A DNA stretch of 64,000 nt from Spirirestis rafaelensis WJT71-NPBG6 (GCA_019359015.1 JAHHID010000011.1:1-64000), one strand, 5' to 3'. Numbered from the stretch's first letter, positions 1-8,733 are shown. Numbers and translations are program-made. Notes: generated by a model not told the origin, from the letters alone.

Positions 1-80
1 CGAAGCTGCACGATTATCATTTTCATCTCAGGAAGTTTGAGTATTTTAACTGATTGACAAAAGGTGCTTTATTTTAAACT

Positions 81-809
81 TTAACGGATGCACTGATACC
101 AATTGTGCCAGTTGCGTAAGTCCTGTTCATAAATGGGTGATAACCGCATAATTAAATCCCTATCCTCTTGATCTATATTTTGACCAGCTTCCAAGGTAGT
201 CTTCAAACTAACCAACAAATCTATTGCCTTGGAACGTAAAGGATTATTTTCTGGGAGTGCTTCTAGTTCATCGATTGCCTGTTGCTGAACTCTCCCCTTA
301 CCTAGAATTCTCAACCAGAGAGTTTCTTCGGTAGGTGGTAACTGATGAATTGCGACAATACCTGTTTTGAGAAAGTCTGCTAAAAAATAGACTCCAGCAC
401 CCCAGTTATCTTCATCAAGTCTAGCTCCAAATCCATCTAAAAGCGACATAGAAGCGGTAGGCGATAAAATCCACAAACGCGGTAATTCAATCTCCGAAAC
501 GCGAGTATTATTACGTTTAGCCTGACGTTCAAAATCAGCAAATACATCAAATAATTTGTGTATGCAACCGCGAATTTCACTCTTGCTTGCCGCATTTCTA
601 AACGGCTCAAACAGTGCTGCTGTAGCAGCAAATCGCCCTAATAATCCTAGTAGCGTTGTGTTGCTTGAAGGTTGAGGTAACGGTGCAAAATAAACATCAA
701 TTTCCCGTACTTCTGCCGCAACCTGACGGCTTGTTTCCACTTTTCCTAATGGCAACAACAACTCTTGGAGATAATCTTTAGCAAATTGGTCGTAGGGAAA
801 TCTGGTCAT
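81..809 (-). CDS. Conserved cyanobacterial protein, possible PD-(D/E)XK-type nuclease fold
   Basis: A 242-residue ORF beginning MTRFPYDQFAKDYL. I recognise the general style of a widespread cyanobacterial family whose N-terminus combines a DQFAKDYLQELL helix with an EIDVYFAP strand and, later, RLWILSPTAS. The acidic EIDVYF strand followed by a hydrophobic core strand is reminiscent of PD-(D/E)XK/Rpn-type nucleases, but no complete catalytic triad can be confirmed by eye. The C-terminal part (about 180-242) is helical and acidic. No signal peptide or membrane segment is visible. It is transcribed away from the TPR gene at 1240. The function is unknown; the nuclease-fold idea is inference only. 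Confidence 0.7.
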   Translation of the reverse strand: MTRFPYDQFAKDYLQELLLPLGKVETSRQVAAEVREIDVYFAPLPQPSSNTTLLGLLGRFAATAALFEPFRNAASKSEIRGCIHKLFDVFADFERQAKRNNTRVSEIELPRLWILSPTASMSLLDGFGARLDEDNWGAGVYFLADFLKTGIVAIHQLPPTEETLWLRILGKGRVQQQAIDELEALPENNPLRSKAIDLLVSLKTTLEAGQNIDQEDRDLIMRLSPIYEQDLRNWHNWYQCIR

Positions 810-1239
810 TTATTCTTTCACTTACATAAGCGCTAACAATAGCCACCAGATAATTTAGTGTGTCAACATTGTAATCTTCTGCGTTAGACTTTTTGCACTT
901 ATTCGCCTAATCTGGTTTAAAAACACGCTCAAGAACGTGTTTTCGCTGATAGTAGCAAATTAAATTTTGCACTCAAGAGTGCAATGCGATTGTCACCGGA
1001 TACAATGCGATCGCATCCCAATACAATGCGATTGTGTCTCGATACAATGCGATCGCATCCCTCTTTGAGGGCAAACTGTTACAAAAACCGAAACACAAGT
1101 AGATTTTTCCCAGCAATGCCCGTAAAATAACAATGAAACTTCAGTGATTTCTCTGAAGTCAACTAAATAAATTTACTAACAAGCAGGATTCGTGCCGGCG
1201 GTATTCTTGCTGCAACTAATAACTTGTTGAGGCTTAAGG
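810..1239. other. Intergenic region between divergent genes
   Basis: About 430 bases separate the leftward gene ending at 809 from the TPR gene at 1240. Apart from the 21-base HIP1-type tandem repeat at 980-1063 I see no gene. Promoters for both flanking genes should lie here, but no unambiguous -35/-10 pair was identified. Confidence 0.6.
980..1063. repeat. Four 21-base units built on HIP1-like cores
   Basis: Units start at 980, 1001, 1022 and 1043, each reading roughly TACAATGCGAT followed by CGCATCC or TGT. Units 2 and 4 carry a complete GCGATCGC octamer. Units 1 and 3 carry GCGATTGT, so the array alternates between the two versions with exact 21-base phasing, about two helical turns. Confidence 0.9.
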
Positions 1240-3351
1240 ATGAAGAAAAGTGCAAAGTCTCAGCGGACTTTCTGGTGCTTGCTGCCCAGTTTTACCCGCT
1301 ACAGTTTAATTTTATTACTCAGTGGCGTTTTCTTATCTGAGTCAGTGGGGGCAACGCCTGAGAGAAGGTTGCAAATAGCACAGCAGCCGAAACAAGCGTA
1401 TTCAGATTCATTTTCAGAAAATATACCTGGGAAAGTTCCGGCTAGTGTCAACATTACAAGCTTACGACTGCAAATAGCCCAGTCGCCAGCCACAAAACCA
1501 CAAAACACAAAACCTGCGCTAAGTCCGGAAGAAGCGAAAATAAAGCCACTGATTGATAAAGCAACTCAACTCTCTGGAGAAGCAAATGAACTGAAGCAGC
1601 AACCATCAGCAGCATCACAGCGACAGGCAATTACAAAATACGAAGAGGTGCTAAAAATCTGGAGATTACCAGAAATACGCGCCGTAATACCTCAAGAAGC
1701 TCGATCCAACGAAGCTATTATACTTAATGTGATCGCCAATACCTACAGTACCCTGAATGAAAACACCAAAGCTCTGGGATATCTGGAGCAAGCATTAGCT
1801 ATTTCGCGGGAACTAAAGGATCGTCTTGAAGAAGCTCGTATGCTTTTTCAGATCGGCAAGATCTACGGCATCAACCTGACTGAATACACAAAAGCTGTGG
1901 GATATCTGGAACAAGGATTAGCTATCTTGCGGGAATCCAAAGAACCAAAGGCTCGCTCCCCGCAAGGTGAAATGCTCATACTACTTGGTTGGTTTTACAA
2001 AGAATTAGGGGAAAAGCAAAAAGCGATTGATGCTTACAATCAAGCCCAGTCATTGTATCATGCTGAAAATCAATCGAAGGAAGAAGCTCAAGCACTATCA
2101 GGAATTGGTGAAGTATATCGTAAATTCGGCGAACCGAAAAAGGAGCTTGAGTATTTAGATAAAGCCTTAGCGATTCACAAGGCAAATAACGATTTACCAG
2201 AACAAGCCACTACACTGACATTCATCGCATTTAACTACCTAAATTTAGGCAAAACAGAGAAAGCCCTTGATTATTACCAGCAAGCGTTAGAAATCTATCG
2301 CCAAACAAAAGATTTACCAGAACAAGTACAGACACTCATTAACATAGGCTTCGTCTACGGTACAAGAGGCAATCGCCCTTCAGCAGAAAAATATATCCAG
2401 CAGGCTTTAGAGTTACAAAAAACAATCCAAAGCCAATTAGGACAAAACGCAAAATCTCAAGAAAATCAAATCCTTATTCTCCAGCAGATTGCCACCAGCT
2501 ATTTTACGTTGGGTGATATACAGCTGCAAATCGTCTACTTAAAACAAGCACAAACTATTGCCCATAAGTTAGGTAGAACCCAGGATGAAGCAAAGTTGAT
2601 TTCCAATATTGGTGAAGCTTACTACAATTTAGGTGAGACACAAAAAGCCAAAGATAATTTTACTCAAGCTCTAAAGCTGCAACATGACATTAAAGATTCT
2701 GAAGGAGAAGCTAACACACTTCAAGGCTTTGCCTCTATTCATATAGAATCAGGAGAATTTCAGCAAGCCTTAGATACACTCAAGCAAGCACTGGAGATTT
2801 CTAAACAAAAACAAAACTCCGGTCTACAAGGATCAATTCTCTTTCACATCAGCAATCTTTACAGAGACTTAGGGGATTATGAATCAAGTATCAAAAAAAG
2901 CAAAGAAATTTTGGCAATATATCAGAAAAGCGATCCCTCTTTAGTCGGAGCTGCTCTCCTATCTATAGGTACTGCTTATGTAGGAAGCTGCTCTAGTCAA
3001 CAAAAGCGAGAGGATTGTCATCAAGCATTATGTTATTACAAGCAGGCTTTAGAGTACGTCAGTGAAGAAGGTTCTGTTTCCACAAAAGCCAATATTCTTG
3101 GAGCTACTGCCAAAGTTTATGAGTTATTGGAGGATTATCAGCAAGCAATTACCAATGCCAAACAAGCTTTGGAATTATCTCGCAAATATAGCCTTAAAAA
3201 TAGTGAAAAGACTGCCCTCGCTTATTTAAGCGCCGCTTATGAACCCGCAGGAGATTATCAAAACGCTCTTGATGCTAGCAAACAAAATTTGTCGCTATCA
3301 CAGCAACTAGTACAACACGGCGTAAATAAACCACCCATTCTAAATCAATGA
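1240..3351 (+). CDS. Secreted TPR-repeat protein, N-terminal part of a split TPR-CHAT gene
   Basis: 703 residues. The N-terminus has a basic stretch then a hydrophobic core (about residues 17-37), consistent with a Sec signal peptide. From about residue 130 onward there are roughly a dozen TPR units of about 40 residues, with recurring patterns such as GEVYRKFGEPKKELEYLDKA and NLGKTEKALDYYQQALEIYR; the 40-residue spacing resembles kinesin-light-chain-type TPRs. The ORF ends at LNQ just before a TGAATTT repeat array. The next ORF, in another frame, resumes with TSLATVYKIQGKIYRSM, a continuation of a TPR helix, and ends in a CHAT peptidase domain. In cyanobacteria TPR and CHAT are usually one polypeptide, so I infer a gene split by a repeat insertion. 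The start ATG at 1240 follows a weak GAGG. Confidence 0.85.
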   Translation: MKKSAKSQRTFWCLLPSFTRYSLILLLSGVFLSESVGATPERRLQIAQQPKQAYSDSFSENIPGKVPASVNITSLRLQIAQSPATKPQNTKPALSPEEAKIKPLIDKATQLSGEANELKQQPSAASQRQAITKYEEVLKIWRLPEIRAVIPQEARSNEAIILNVIANTYSTLNENTKALGYLEQALAISRELKDRLEEARMLFQIGKIYGINLTEYTKAVGYLEQGLAILRESKEPKARSPQGEMLILLGWFYKELGEKQKAIDAYNQAQSLYHAENQSKEEAQALSGIGEVYRKFGEPKKELEYLDKALAIHKANNDLPEQATTLTFIAFNYLNLGKTEKALDYYQQALEIYRQTKDLPEQVQTLINIGFVYGTRGNRPSAEKYIQQALELQKTIQSQLGQNAKSQENQILILQQIATSYFTLGDIQLQIVYLKQAQTIAHKLGRTQDEAKLISNIGEAYYNLGETQKAKDNFTQALKLQHDIKDSEGEANTLQGFASIHIESGEFQQALDTLKQALEISKQKQNSGLQGSILFHISNLYRDLGDYESSIKKSKEILAIYQKSDPSLVGAALLSIGTAYVGSCSSQQKREDCHQALCYYKQALEYVSEEGSVSTKANILGATAKVYELLEDYQQAITNAKQALELSRKYSLKNSEKTALAYLSAAYEPAGDYQNALDASKQNLSLSQQLVQHGVNKPPILNQ

Positions 3352-3368
3352 AACGCTTACGTTGTATT

Positions 3369-3411
3369 AATTTTGAATTTTGAATTTTGAATTTTGAATT
3401 CCGCCTTGCGG
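3369..3411. repeat. TGAATTT heptamer array plus small hairpin splitting the TPR-CHAT gene
   Basis: About four copies of TTTTGAA/TGAATTT at 3369-3400 are followed by the hairpin CCGC-CTT-GCGG at 3401-3411. The array lies exactly at the point where the TPR reading frame is lost and the CHAT reading frame begins. Related AATTCAAAATTCAAAATTC sequence, the reverse complement, lies after the CHAT stop near 5319-5350. Confidence 0.9.
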
Positions 3412-5315
3412 TACTAGGAGATTTAACATCACTTGCCACCGTCTACAAAATCCAAGGTAAGATTTACAGATCCATGAAGCAGCCGCAACTGGCTATAGAG
3501 GTTTACAACCAACAACTAAAGCTAGGACAGCAAATAAGAGACATATCCCAACAAACTTACCCACTTTATAAAATAGCCGTTATTGAGCGCGATAGAGGCA
3601 ATTTCAACCAAGCCAAGACGCACATAGAAACAGTTATTGGCATTGTTGAGAATACACGTAGCAAAGTCAACAGCCAAGACTTACGTTCTTCCTACTTTGC
3701 CACAGTGCAGGATTATTACAAATTCTACATCGATTTGTTGATGCAACTGCACAAAAAAGACCCATCAAAAGGATATAATGCCGAAGCACTACACATCAGC
3801 GAGCGATCGCGCGCCCGCAGTTTAATTGAACTTTTAACCGAAGCTAGAGCAAATATCCGTAAAGGTGTTGACCCCCAACTTTTAGCAGAAGAACGCCGCT
3901 TACAGTCTCTTTTGGAAGCGCGACAGAAACAGTTACTATCATTATCTGATAACAAAGCGAGCGAAAACCAAGCCGCAGCCCTGAAAACAGAAATTGAAAA
4001 TCTCCTCAGCCAATACCGCGAACTGCAAGCAAAAATCCGCACCACTAGCCCTAAATACGCAAATTTAAAGTATCCCAACCCCCTGACTTTGCCGCAAATT
4101 CAGCAACAGCTAGATAAAGACACGCTGCTATTGCAATATTCCTTGGGTGAAGAACGCAGCTACCTTTGGGCGGTAACTCCAAATTCCATGCAAAGCTACG
4201 AACTCCCAGGACGCAAAGAAATAGAGCAAAAAGTAGAGGAGTTACGCAAACTCTTACGAGACCCTGGGATGATTGGAGTTTCCCCAGAACAAACAGCAAA
4301 AGCCGCCGAGCAACTTAGTCAACTCATCCTTGCTCCTGTTGCAAAAGATTTGGGTCAAAAACGCTTGCTAATTGTTGCTGATGGTGCATTGCAATACATT
4401 CCTTTCACTGTGCTGACTGTGCCGAAATCATCTGTTAGCGCAGAAAATTACCAACCATTGCTACTCAACCACGAAATAGTTAGCTTACCTTCCGCTACAA
4501 CCATTGACATTCTCCGGCAAGAACTCAAAGGACGCCAAAAAGCACCAAAGTCCCTAGCCATTCTTGCTGACCCAGTGTTTAGCAACACAGATAAACGTTT
4601 TACAGGAGTTACCCAAAACCGTTCTCTCAAAAACAATGACCAGCAATCTGGGGCATCCCAAAATACATCTTCCGCACTTGACCTAGACAAGTCTGCCTTA
4701 ACGCGGGCAACTAGAGACATAGACATGGGCAATATTCCGCGACTCGAAGGAACGCGGAAAGAAGCTGAAGAAATTATGAAACTAGTGCCCCAGTCAGACA
4801 GATTAAATGCTTTTGATTTCGATGCTAACTATACCTGGGCAACTAACCCACAACTTAGCCAATACCGCTACCTGCTTTTTGCAACCCACGGCATACTCAA
4901 CGAGACCAACCCAGAATTATCAGGAATAGTGCTATCCCAGGTAGATAAAAACGGCAACCGACAACAAAAAGGCTTTTTGCAACTGCCTGATTTATTCAAT
5001 CTCAACTACCCAGCAGAATTGTTGGTACTGAGTGCCTGTCAAACCGGACTGGGCAAGGAAGTCAAAGGGGAAGGATTAGTGGGCTTGACAAGAGGATTGA
5101 TGTATGCAGGAGCAGCGCGAGTTGTGGTGTCTTTGTGGAAGGTAGATGATGAAGCAACATCAAAGTTGATGAGCGAATTCTACAAAGAAATATTGCAACA
5201 GGGCAAAACTCCAGCAGCAGCAATGAGAGCAGCACAGCTAAAAATGTGGAAGCAGGAGGAGTGGCGTAACCCTTATTCTTGGGCGGCTTTTACCCTGCAA
5301 GGGGAATGGCGGTAA
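3387..5315 (+). CDS. CHAT-domain (caspase-like) protein with C-terminal TPRs, second half of a split gene
   Basis: The ORF is 642 residues if read from a TTG inside the repeat array; the first ATG is much further in (about 3474), so a natural start is doubtful. Residues about 10-110 are TPR helices, 140-215 a coiled-coil-like helical linker (SLIELLTEARANI onward), and about 330-642 a CHAT domain. The expected catalytic dyad is present: His501 in FATHG and Cys551 in LSACQTGLG, with the downstream GLTRGLMYAGA and SLWKVDD motifs of clan CD peptidases. CHAT proteins are separase/caspase-like proteases, often regulated through TPR partners. Here the TPR sensor portion is on the preceding ORF in another frame, so the active domain may be untranslated, separately translated, or produced by recoding. 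A trypsin-like protease follows 55 bases after the stop. Confidence 0.8.
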   Translation: MNFEFRLAVLGDLTSLATVYKIQGKIYRSMKQPQLAIEVYNQQLKLGQQIRDISQQTYPLYKIAVIERDRGNFNQAKTHIETVIGIVENTRSKVNSQDLRSSYFATVQDYYKFYIDLLMQLHKKDPSKGYNAEALHISERSRARSLIELLTEARANIRKGVDPQLLAEERRLQSLLEARQKQLLSLSDNKASENQAAALKTEIENLLSQYRELQAKIRTTSPKYANLKYPNPLTLPQIQQQLDKDTLLLQYSLGEERSYLWAVTPNSMQSYELPGRKEIEQKVEELRKLLRDPGMIGVSPEQTAKAAEQLSQLILAPVAKDLGQKRLLIVADGALQYIPFTVLTVPKSSVSAENYQPLLLNHEIVSLPSATTIDILRQELKGRQKAPKSLAILADPVFSNTDKRFTGVTQNRSLKNNDQQSGASQNTSSALDLDKSALTRATRDIDMGNIPRLEGTRKEAEEIMKLVPQSDRLNAFDFDANYTWATNPQLSQYRYLLFATHGILNETNPELSGIVLSQVDKNGNRQQKGFLQLPDLFNLNYPAELLVLSACQTGLGKEVKGEGLVGLTRGLMYAGAARVVVSLWKVDDEATSKLMSEFYKEILQQGKTPAAAMRAAQLKMWKQEEWRNPYSWAAFTLQGEWR

Positions 5316-5370
5316 CAATTCAAAATTCAAAATTCACAATTCACAATTTTGGAGTTAGGAGAAACTACAA

Positions 5371-6300
5371 ATGAAACGGCAATTTATTCTTCCTTTTTTA
5401 GCACGTATTGTGGGTACGATGGTCTTAGGTGCTTGGGCAACGGTATCTGTGCAAGCAGAGTCTAAGCCTGTACCGCCGAAGTTTACTACAGTTACAAATC
5501 TTGCAGAATTTAATCTAGCCATTGACAAAAAACCCGTCTCGGCAAGTGATGTCAAAGAAATTGATGAACCACCCACAAGACGGGCTATTGTTGGCGCAGA
5601 TGACCGTATCCCGATGACTAGTAGAAAAAAACCTTGGTCAGCGGTTGGTAAAATTGAAGGGATAGATGCTGACGGTCAAGGCTACAGTTGCACGGGTACG
5701 CTGATAGCTGATGATTTGGTCTTGACTAATTCTCACTGCGTTGTTAATCCTGATACTCGTAAACTTAGTCGGGCGATCGCCTTTCTACCAAATTTAATTA
5801 ACGGTCAAGTAGGCGATAAAAATGATATCGCCTACGCAACCTCTGTTAAGGCTGGAACCGACTTCAAAAGCGGGACGACAGATTATGTAGACGATTGGGC
5901 TATTATCAAACTTGACAGACCTCTTGGGAAAAAATACGGCGTTATCCCTTTGAAATCTCTACCATCCTTCGACCTCGTAGGGGATACTCAAAAATTTGCC
6001 CTGGTTGGTTATTCTGGTGATTTTCCTAACCCCAAGAAAAAGGAATACCAAGAATTTACCAGTGGAGAAAGCATGACTGCTGGCGTTCACTTAGGATGCA
6101 GCATTCTCCGGCAAAAGGATAATTTACTGTACCACAACTGCGATACTAAAGGCGGGGCTTCTGGCGGTGCAATTATCGGCAATATTAACGGCAATTATTA
6201 TGTTTTTGCTTTGCATTCTGGCTGGAACAAAGTTAACGGACTGACATTAAACCGTGCAGTTGAAATATCTCGCATAGAACCAACTTTGCGAGGAAAATAG
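5371..6300 (+). CDS. Secreted trypsin-like serine protease (S1 family)
   Basis: 309 residues with a typical signal peptide (basic MKRQF, hydrophobic core, probable cleavage after VQA near residue 29). The catalytic triad of an S1-fold protease is visible: His122 in TNSHCVV, Asp175 in DDWAIIKL and Ser264 in GGASGG, with the supporting disulfide-like Cys107/Cys123 pair around the His. The length and the GTLIADDLVLTNSHC motif fit secreted V8/glutamyl-endopeptidase-like enzymes. The ATG at 5371 has a good ribosome-binding sequence, TTAGGAG, ten bases upstream. It follows the CHAT ORF on the same strand across a short gap filled by an AT-rich repeat, so the two protease genes may be co-expressed. 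Substrate unknown. Confidence 0.9.
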   Translation: MKRQFILPFLARIVGTMVLGAWATVSVQAESKPVPPKFTTVTNLAEFNLAIDKKPVSASDVKEIDEPPTRRAIVGADDRIPMTSRKKPWSAVGKIEGIDADGQGYSCTGTLIADDLVLTNSHCVVNPDTRKLSRAIAFLPNLINGQVGDKNDIAYATSVKAGTDFKSGTTDYVDDWAIIKLDRPLGKKYGVIPLKSLPSFDLVGDTQKFALVGYSGDFPNPKKKEYQEFTSGESMTAGVHLGCSILRQKDNLLYHNCDTKGGASGGAIIGNINGNYYVFALHSGWNKVNGLTLNRAVEISRIEPTLRGK

Positions 6301-6331
6301 GTGAACATCATGGATGTATGAAGCGAAAAAA

Positions 6332-6484
6332 AGTGCGATCGCTCCCCACCATCGCACTTCTTTTCACCATCAACCCAGAAGTGCGATGGCGCTGACACGG
6401 CTACTAGAAGCGATCGCACTCCTTTTCATCATCAACCCAGAAGTGCGATGGCGCTGACACACCTACTAGAAGTGATCGCACTCC
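6332..6484. repeat. Tandem 62-base repeats with inverted HIP1-type stems
   Basis: Two nearly identical 62-base units occupy 6361-6422 and 6423-6484, preceded by a partial unit at 6332-6360. Every unit contains AGTGCGAT and, about 20 bases on, its complement ATCGCACT, so each can fold as a hairpin. The units lie between the convergent protease gene and the 6538 gene and could act as a bidirectional terminator or be a dispersed repeat. Confidence 0.9.
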
Positions 6485-6537
6485 TTTTATGTTTTTAGTT
6501 AGGTAAGCCTATTTGAGAGAATAAAGTGTTAGAGCCA

Positions 6538-6945
6538 TTATTCAAGCTTGGGTTGTATCTCAAATTCAAGCTTAGAGCGATAGAAACAGACATCAAACTC
6601 CAAGAAAAAGTTGGTTTGTCCAAGAATCAATGGCGCATTAGCAATTTTTGTCCAAGCAAACGCTAATTGAACTGGAGCAAACTCGCCTATTTCCGCACTC
6701 GCAAAGACTGGCATTGCTGATTGACTGCCAAGGTTTCCTGTTAATCGAATAATAGCTTTGCTATCATCCCAAATAGCACCCAACGCAATACCAATTTCGT
6801 AGGGTAAGACATTTACAGTAGCGCCACTATCTACCAGTCCAACAACTTCAACAACTTGACTTTCGCGGCGAAGAATCAACGTAATACGTGGTAGGCTGTC
6901 AAACTCATTTTGGGATGAGTCGGTTGTCGAGTACTTGAATCGCAT
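6538..6945 (-). CDS. Retropepsin-like (clan AA) aspartic protease domain protein
   Basis: 135 residues. The segment VGLVDSGATVNVLPYEIG contains the hydrophobic-hydrophobic-D-S-G-A motif and following psi-loop typical of retroviral-type single-domain aspartic proteases found in cyanobacteria. The next half (about 75-135) contains the strand pattern LILGQTNFFLEFDVCF that resembles the second conserved motif (ILG). No signal peptide is visible, so action is probably cytosolic. It lies five bases downstream of a 70-residue ORF on the same strand, with which it evidently forms a two-gene unit. Whether it is proteolytically active in vivo is unknown, since such domains need to dimerise to complete the active site. 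Confidence 0.75.
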   Translation of the reverse strand: MRFKYSTTDSSQNEFDSLPRITLILRRESQVVEVVGLVDSGATVNVLPYEIGIALGAIWDDSKAIIRLTGNLGSQSAMPVFASAEIGEFAPVQLAFAWTKIANAPLILGQTNFFLEFDVCFYRSKLEFEIQPKLE

Positions 6946-6950
6946 GGTAC

Positions 6951-7163
6951 TTAGCCACCATGATCAGCTGACTTCATCGCTTGCATGAGAGTTTCGCCAG
7001 CACCAAAAGTGTTGTAGGGTGTTGACAAGTCATAGGTTTTTAATCGCTCTAAAGGCGAAATATCCTCATCGGTATCTAGTTCTTCTGCTAAGATGCGGAT
7101 CAACTTGAGTTTCTCTGGTGCAGAAAGCTGTCGAATAGCAGGAAGTAACTCTGTAAGTGTCAT
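6951..7163 (-). CDS. Small conserved protein paired with retropepsin-like gene
   Basis: 70 residues beginning MTLTELLPAIRQLSAPEKLKLI, an amphipathic helical N-terminus rich in Leu/Ile/Lys, then an acidic linker (EELDTDEDISPLER) and a polar tail. This layout is common in small antitoxin-like or adaptor proteins of cyanobacteria. It is placed directly upstream of the retropepsin-like gene (gap five bases), suggesting translational coupling and a partnership. I do not recognise a named family and assign no function. Confidence 0.65.
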   Translation of the reverse strand: MTLTELLPAIRQLSAPEKLKLIRILAEELDTDEDISPLERLKTYDLSTPYNTFGAGETLMQAMKSADHGG

Positions 7164-7191
7164 GTTTTAAGCCTCATTCTCTCTAAATCTA

Positions 7192-7525
7192 TCAAGCTAG
7201 CAGCCGTTCTTGGATTTCAGAGGGAGCTGCTATTTCAAAGAATAGCTCTAACGCTTCAACCAAATTATCCCGTGCTTCTTCAATTGTCCTACCAAGGCTT
7301 GCAATAGACCTGTCCGCAAATAAAGCTCAAAATAGCTGAAACCCTTACATAGCTTGCTTTTTAGCTTATCTTAGATAAGAAACTCTAAAACCCTCTCCAG
7401 AGCTAGGTTTCAGGCAAATAAAGCTCTCATTTCCGGATAAGTCTAATATCAAGTTCAGGACACAGGGATACATAGCCGTCTCCCTCGCGCTCAATAATTG
7501 CGGTGAGTTGTTTTGTTTGCTTCAT
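7192..7525 (-). pseudogene. hicB: HicB-type antitoxin gene split by a MITE
   Basis: Reading leftward from an ATG at 7523-7525, the first half encodes MKQTKQLTAIIEREGDGY followed by VSLCPELDI, the classic N-terminal HicB strand-turn-strand. After a 137-base insertion the protein resumes, in the strand 7192-7305, with ASLGRTIEEARDNLVEALEL and ends FFEIAAPSEIQERLLA at a stop (7192-7194), the C-terminal half of HicB. Removing the insertion and one TA restores one continuous reading frame with the family-typical join ELDI-(I)-ASLGRT. No hicA toxin gene lies beside it. The gene is therefore inactivated; an antitoxin role is the family expectation only. Confidence 0.85.
7307..7443. mobile_element. 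137-base MITE flanked by TA, inserted in hicB
   Basis: The termini are imperfect inverted repeats: the left end reads GACCTGTCCGCAAAT and the complement of the right end reads GACTTATCCGGAAAT. Further in, AGCTGAAACCC is mirrored by GCCTGAAACC. TA dinucleotides flank both ends (7305-7306 and 7444-7445). Size, TA duplication and absence of coding capacity fit a non-autonomous IS630/Tc1-mariner-type element, similar in style to the cyanobacterial MITE called Nezha; identity with that family is not established. Confidence 0.85.
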
Positions 7526-7664
7526 TTTCTGTCTGGTGCTATTCGCAAATATAATCAATGCACGTTAGCTTAAAAGAACATAAGTAAAGTTCCTATCGCA
7601 AGTAAGTATTTATGGCTTGACAAAAAGTATATATTCTGCATAAGGCTATAAAACCCATAAAATT

Positions 7665-8651
7665 ATGAACCAGGTAGATTACCTCCGGATAAGTTTAATC
7701 GATCGCTGTAATTTCCGGTGTCAATACTGTATGCCAGAAGGGGCGGAATTAGACTATATCCTGAAGCAACAGCTTTTGACTGATACGGAACTACTCACCT
7801 TAATTCAAGAGGTATTTATCCCCGTTGGTTTTACCCGGTTTCGTTTGACTGGGGGGGAACCCCTGTTACGTCCGCGTGTGGTGGATTTGGTGAAAGCGAT
7901 CGCTTCTCTTCCCGAAACTCAAGACCTCTCGATGACAACTAACGCCTTTTTGCTTGCCCCAATGGCGCAAAACCTTTACGATGCAGGTCTGCGACGCATT
8001 AACATTAGCTTAGACTCTCTCGACCCAGATATATTTGACCAAATTATCGGCAATCGCGGACGGTCTCGATGGCAAAATGTATGGCAAGGAATTCAACAAG
8101 CATACCATGTGGGATTCAACCCGCTAAAACTCAATGTGGTGATAATTCCCGGCGTTAATGACCATGAAGTTCTGGATCTCGCTGCCTTGAGTATTGACAA
8201 AGAATGGCACGTTAGATTTATTGAATTTATGCCGATTGGCAATTCGCAATTATTTGGCGATCGCGGTTGGGTTTCTTCTGCTCAGTTGCGCCAACAAATC
8301 CGCGAGCGTTGGGGTTTGACAGAATCGCAAGTTTGTGGTAATGGTCCGGCTGATGTTTTTCAGATTCCTGGTGCGAAGGGGACACTAGGATTTATCAGTC
8401 AAATGTCAGAGTGTTTTTGCGATCGCTGCAACCGGATGCGTTTGAGTGCAGATGGCTGGCTGCGTCCTTGTTTGTTAAATGAAAGCGAGCAAATTGATTT
8501 GAAAACTGCTCTCCGCGCGGGTGTTAGCACCGCCAAATTGCGGGAGCAGGTTAGACATTTATTGGCAATCAAGCCAGAAATCAACTTTAAAGGACGCGAC
8601 ACTGGAACCACGGATGTTTATTCTCGCACCATGTCGCAAATTGGCGGCTAG
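7665..8651 (+). CDS. moaA: GTP 3',8-cyclase MoaA (molybdenum cofactor synthesis)
   Basis: 328 residues. This radical-SAM enzyme rearranges GTP in the first step of molybdopterin synthesis, together with MoaC. The N-terminal radical-SAM cluster motif is CNFRCQYC (residues about 15-22), followed by [10 protein letters not shown], the SAM-binding GGEP motif. The C-terminal substrate-side cluster is given by [20 protein letters not shown], which has the expected CxxC plus distal Cys. The protein ends in Gly-Gly (SQIGG), the conserved MoaA tail needed for catalysis. Length matches the family. It stands alone here, without moaC or other moa genes. The cofactor would serve nitrate reductase in this organism. 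Confidence 0.97.
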   Translation: MNQVDYLRISLIDRCNFRCQYCMPEGAELDYILKQQLLTDTELLTLIQEVFIPVGFTRFRLTGGEPLLRPRVVDLVKAIASLPETQDLSMTTNAFLLAPMAQNLYDAGLRRINISLDSLDPDIFDQIIGNRGRSRWQNVWQGIQQAYHVGFNPLKLNVVIIPGVNDHEVLDLAALSIDKEWHVRFIEFMPIGNSQLFGDRGWVSSAQLRQQIRERWGLTESQVCGNGPADVFQIPGAKGTLGFISQMSECFCDRCNRMRLSADGWLRPCLLNESEQIDLKTALRAGVSTAKLREQVRHLLAIKPEINFKGRDTGTTDVYSRTMSQIGG

Positions 8652-8733
8652 AGGTTAGAGGCTAGGAGTAAGAGTATAGAGGGATACACAAACATAGGGG
8701 GCTAATCCCTAATTCCTAGTCCCTAGTGCCTGA

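Noticed and set aside
980-1063. CRISPR array
   Set aside because: Units are contiguous 21-base tandem repeats with no unique spacers and there are no cas genes in the window.
7192-7525. Possibility of a complete HicAB toxin-antitoxin pair
   Set aside because: Only hicB halves are present; no room for hicA between the hicB start and moaA on the proper strand.
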